A DNA stretch of 64,000 nt from Antarctobacter sediminis (GTDB lineage Bacteria; Pseudomonadota; Alphaproteobacteria; Rhodobacterales; Rhodobacteraceae), in the NCBI RefSeq assembly GCF_019218285.1, contig NZ_JAHUZG010000003.1, positions 372,001-436,000 of the forward strand. Direction: 5' to 3'. The position numbers and the translations under genes are program-made. The notes under the pieces were generated by a model. The model saw only the letters and a program-made list of their open reading frames with translations. It had not been told where the DNA came from and did not search any database. Positions 62,490 to 64,000 of this stretch are shown one piece after another; within the stretch, counting starts at the first letter, position 1; each line of letters begins with the position of its first letter.

Positions 62490-64000
62490 TCCAAAGCTGG
62501 CGGCTGGATGACAGTCGGCAGACGCTGGTCCTCGCCTCCCGAAACGGCCACCTTGCCGAGGTGGTCTATTGGGGCGCGCGTCTGCCGGATGATGAAATCC
62601 TTGAGACCCTGACGGCGGCCCATGCCATCGACGTAACCGGTGGGATGCTGGACGCAAACCCCGAGCTGTCGATCTGCCCCGAGGCCACGCGCAGCTTTCC
62701 CGGTCAACCGGGGCTGCTGATCCGCCATGCTGACGGGCGTGCCTGCCTGCCAAAGTTCCGCCTTGCCGGGGCCGAGACAGGGAGCCAGACGCTGACCCTG
62801 CGCTATGCGGATGAGGCGAGCGGGCTGCGCTATGCCGCGCATTTCGCGATTGATCCCGAAACCCATGTGATCGAGGCTAGCGCCGAGGTCGCAAGCCCGC
62901 AGGAGATGCGCCTGCACTGGCTGGCTGCCCCGGTCTTTCCGGCGCCGCAGCTTTGCGACGAGATGATCGACTTTGCCGGACGCTGGTGCGGCGAGTTTCA
63001 GGAAAACCGCACGCCATGGTCCGCCGGGATCCGACTGCGCGAAAGCCGCACGGGCCGCACGGGGCATGAACATTTCCCCGCATTGATCCTGCCGGGACGG
63101 GGTGCGACCAACACCGCCGGAGAGGTCCATGCCTTCCATTACGGTTGGTCCGGCGGGCACCGGATGGTGGCCGAGGAACTGCCCGACGGCCGGCGGCAGG
63201 TCCAGTTCGGCCACGCAAAGGAGACAGAGACCGCCCCCGCCACGCGCTTTGCCTCGGCGACGCTGTTCGCGGTTTTCTCTGAAAGCGGGCTGAATGGCTG
63301 TGCCACCGGCTTTCAGCGTCACCTGCGCGACCGGATCGTGCAATTCCCCGATCCCGCCCGCCCACGCCCGGTGCATTACAACTGTTGGGAGGCGGTCTAT
63401 TTCGATCACACCCTGCCCGAGTTGAAAGAGATCGCCAGCCGCGCTGCCGCCTTGGGTGCCGAACGCTTTGTGCTGGATGATGGCTGGTTCGGAAAACGCG
63501 ATGACGACACCAGTTCGCTGGGTGACTGGCAGATCGACCGGCGCAAGTACCCAGACGGGCTGACGCCGCTGATCGACCATGTGCACGCCGAGGGTATGAC
63601 CTTTGGTATCTGGTTCGAACCCGAGATGATCAACGAAGAGTCTGACATCTATCGTGCGCACCCCGATTGGGTGCTGGGCGATGCAGACCAGATCCCCGGC
63701 CGACAGCAGATGGTGCTGAACATGGCCCTGCCCGCAGTGCAGGATTACCTCTTTGATTGTATCGGCGCGGTGCTTTCCGAAAACGCCGTGGACTATGTCA
63801 AATGGGATCACAACCGCGTTCTGCCACAGCCTGACGCGGCACAGGCCCGGGGCACCTATGCGCTGCTGGACCGACTGCGCGCGGCGCATCCCGGGGTCGA
63901 GATCGAAAGCTGTGCCTCGGGCGGCGGGCGGATCGATTTCGGCATCCTGAGCCGCACCCATCGTGTCTGGCTGTCTGACAGCAATGACGCGGTGGAACGG
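62486..64000 (+). CDS. GH36 alpha-galactosidase, N-terminal part (cut by window end)
   Basis: The frame opens at ATG 62486, overlapping the permease stop, and stays open to the last base, giving 505 residues of a protein that is usually about 700. A beta-sandwich N-terminal domain is followed by the catalytic barrel from about 300. The nucleophile is Asp441 in Val-Lys-Trp-Asp-His-Asn, and the second motif Ser-Cys-Ala-Ser-Gly-Gly-Gly-Arg-Ile-Asp is just before the cut. Leu-Ser-Asp-Ser-Asn-Asp-Ala at the end carries the acid/base region. It hydrolyses alpha-1,6-galactosides (melibiose, raffinose) in the cytoplasm, since no signal peptide is present. Confidence 0.9.
   Translation, partial: MIQSWRLDDSRQTLVLASRNGHLAEVVYWGARLPDDEILETLTAAHAIDVTGGMLDANPELSICPEATRSFPGQPGLLIRHADGRACLPKFRLAGAETGSQTLTLRYADEASGLRYAAHFAIDPETHVIEASAEVASPQEMRLHWLAAPVFPAPQLCDEMIDFAGRWCGEFQENRTPWSAGIRLRESRTGRTGHEHFPALILPGRGATNTAGEVHAFHYGWSGGHRMVAEELPDGRRQVQFGHAKETETAPATRFASATLFAVFSESGLNGCATGFQRHLRDRIVQFPDPARPRPVHYNCWEAVYFDHTLPELKEIASRAAALGAERFVLDDGWFGKRDDDTSSLGDWQIDRRKYPDGLTPLIDHVHAEGMTFGIWFEPEMINEESDIYRAHPDWVLGDADQIPGRQQMVLNMALPAVQDYLFDCIGAVLSENAVDYVKWDHNRVLPQPDAAQARGTYALLDRLRAAHPGVEIESCASGGGRIDFGILSRTHRVWLSDSNDAVER

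Noticed and set aside
62363-63961. Minus-strand frame of 532 codons opposite the alpha-galactosidase
   Set aside because: Antisense shadow; the GH36 frame carries catalytic motifs and continues to the window end.

Overview
The window looks like accessory chromosome or megaplasmid DNA of a Rhodobacterales (Roseobacter-group) alphaproteobacterium. The grounds are GC-rich coding sequence, DctPQM TRAP transporters, several solute-binding ABC importers, many LysR regulators, and a TmpA/TmpB phosphonate-oxygenase pair of the kind described from Leisingera. This is inferred from gene content; no rRNA, tRNA, CRISPR array, insertion sequence or phage gene was seen.

Layout. 1-9.3 kb: small regulator/enzyme pairs (LysR fragment; Cys-type alpha/beta hydrolase with AraC regulator; decayed SDR pseudogene; LysR with DJ-1/PfpI protein; 61-residue small protein; CadC-like TPR regulator; AraC with SDR). 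9.35-12.0 kb: tmpAB (2-trimethylaminoethylphosphonate oxidation) with a divergent LysR gene. 12.0-14.5 kb: TetR, 14-helix MFS pump, and a WGR protein. 15.0-17.5 kb: TetR, a long palindromic operator on a promoter, a DhlA-type haloalkane dehalogenase and an NAD(P)-binding oxidoreductase. 17.6-25.4 kb: LysR with a Dpp-type ABC importer operon framed by two phosphatases (HAD-IIA and calcineurin-like). 25.4-32.8 kb: NMT1/SsuABC-type importer with a flavodoxin-fold reductase and an FAD oxidase, a LysR gene, then a divergent Fe(II)/2-oxoglutarate oxygenase and a yeast-type cytosine deaminase homologue. 32.9-35.5 kb: aldehyde and iron-type alcohol dehydrogenases.

35.5-42.8 kb: LysR, DctPQM TRAP system, aromatic-ring FAD monooxygenase, LysR, Tat-exported metallo-beta-lactamase-fold protein. 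42.8-45.3 kb: CHASE/PAS hybrid histidine kinase. 45.7-57.3 kb: a catabolic operon with a near-consensus promoter and a palindrome on its -10: DctQMP, class III CoA-transferase, CitE-like lyase, GntR regulator, DMSO-reductase-family molybdoenzyme, and fused indolepyruvate:ferredoxin oxidoreductase. 57.4-64.0 kb: an alpha-galactoside locus with a UgpC/MalK ATPase and IclR regulator on the minus strand, and binding protein, two permeases and a GH36 alpha-galactosidase (cut by the window end) on the plus strand, with a perfect palindrome between them.

The overall theme is uptake plus first-step catabolism of diverse organic substrates, each module with its own regulator. The modules whose substrate cannot be read from known pathways, and so are the best candidates for new biology, are the CoA-transferase/molybdoenzyme/IOR operon, the oxygenase/deaminase/NMT1 importer module and the two-phosphatase ABC operon.
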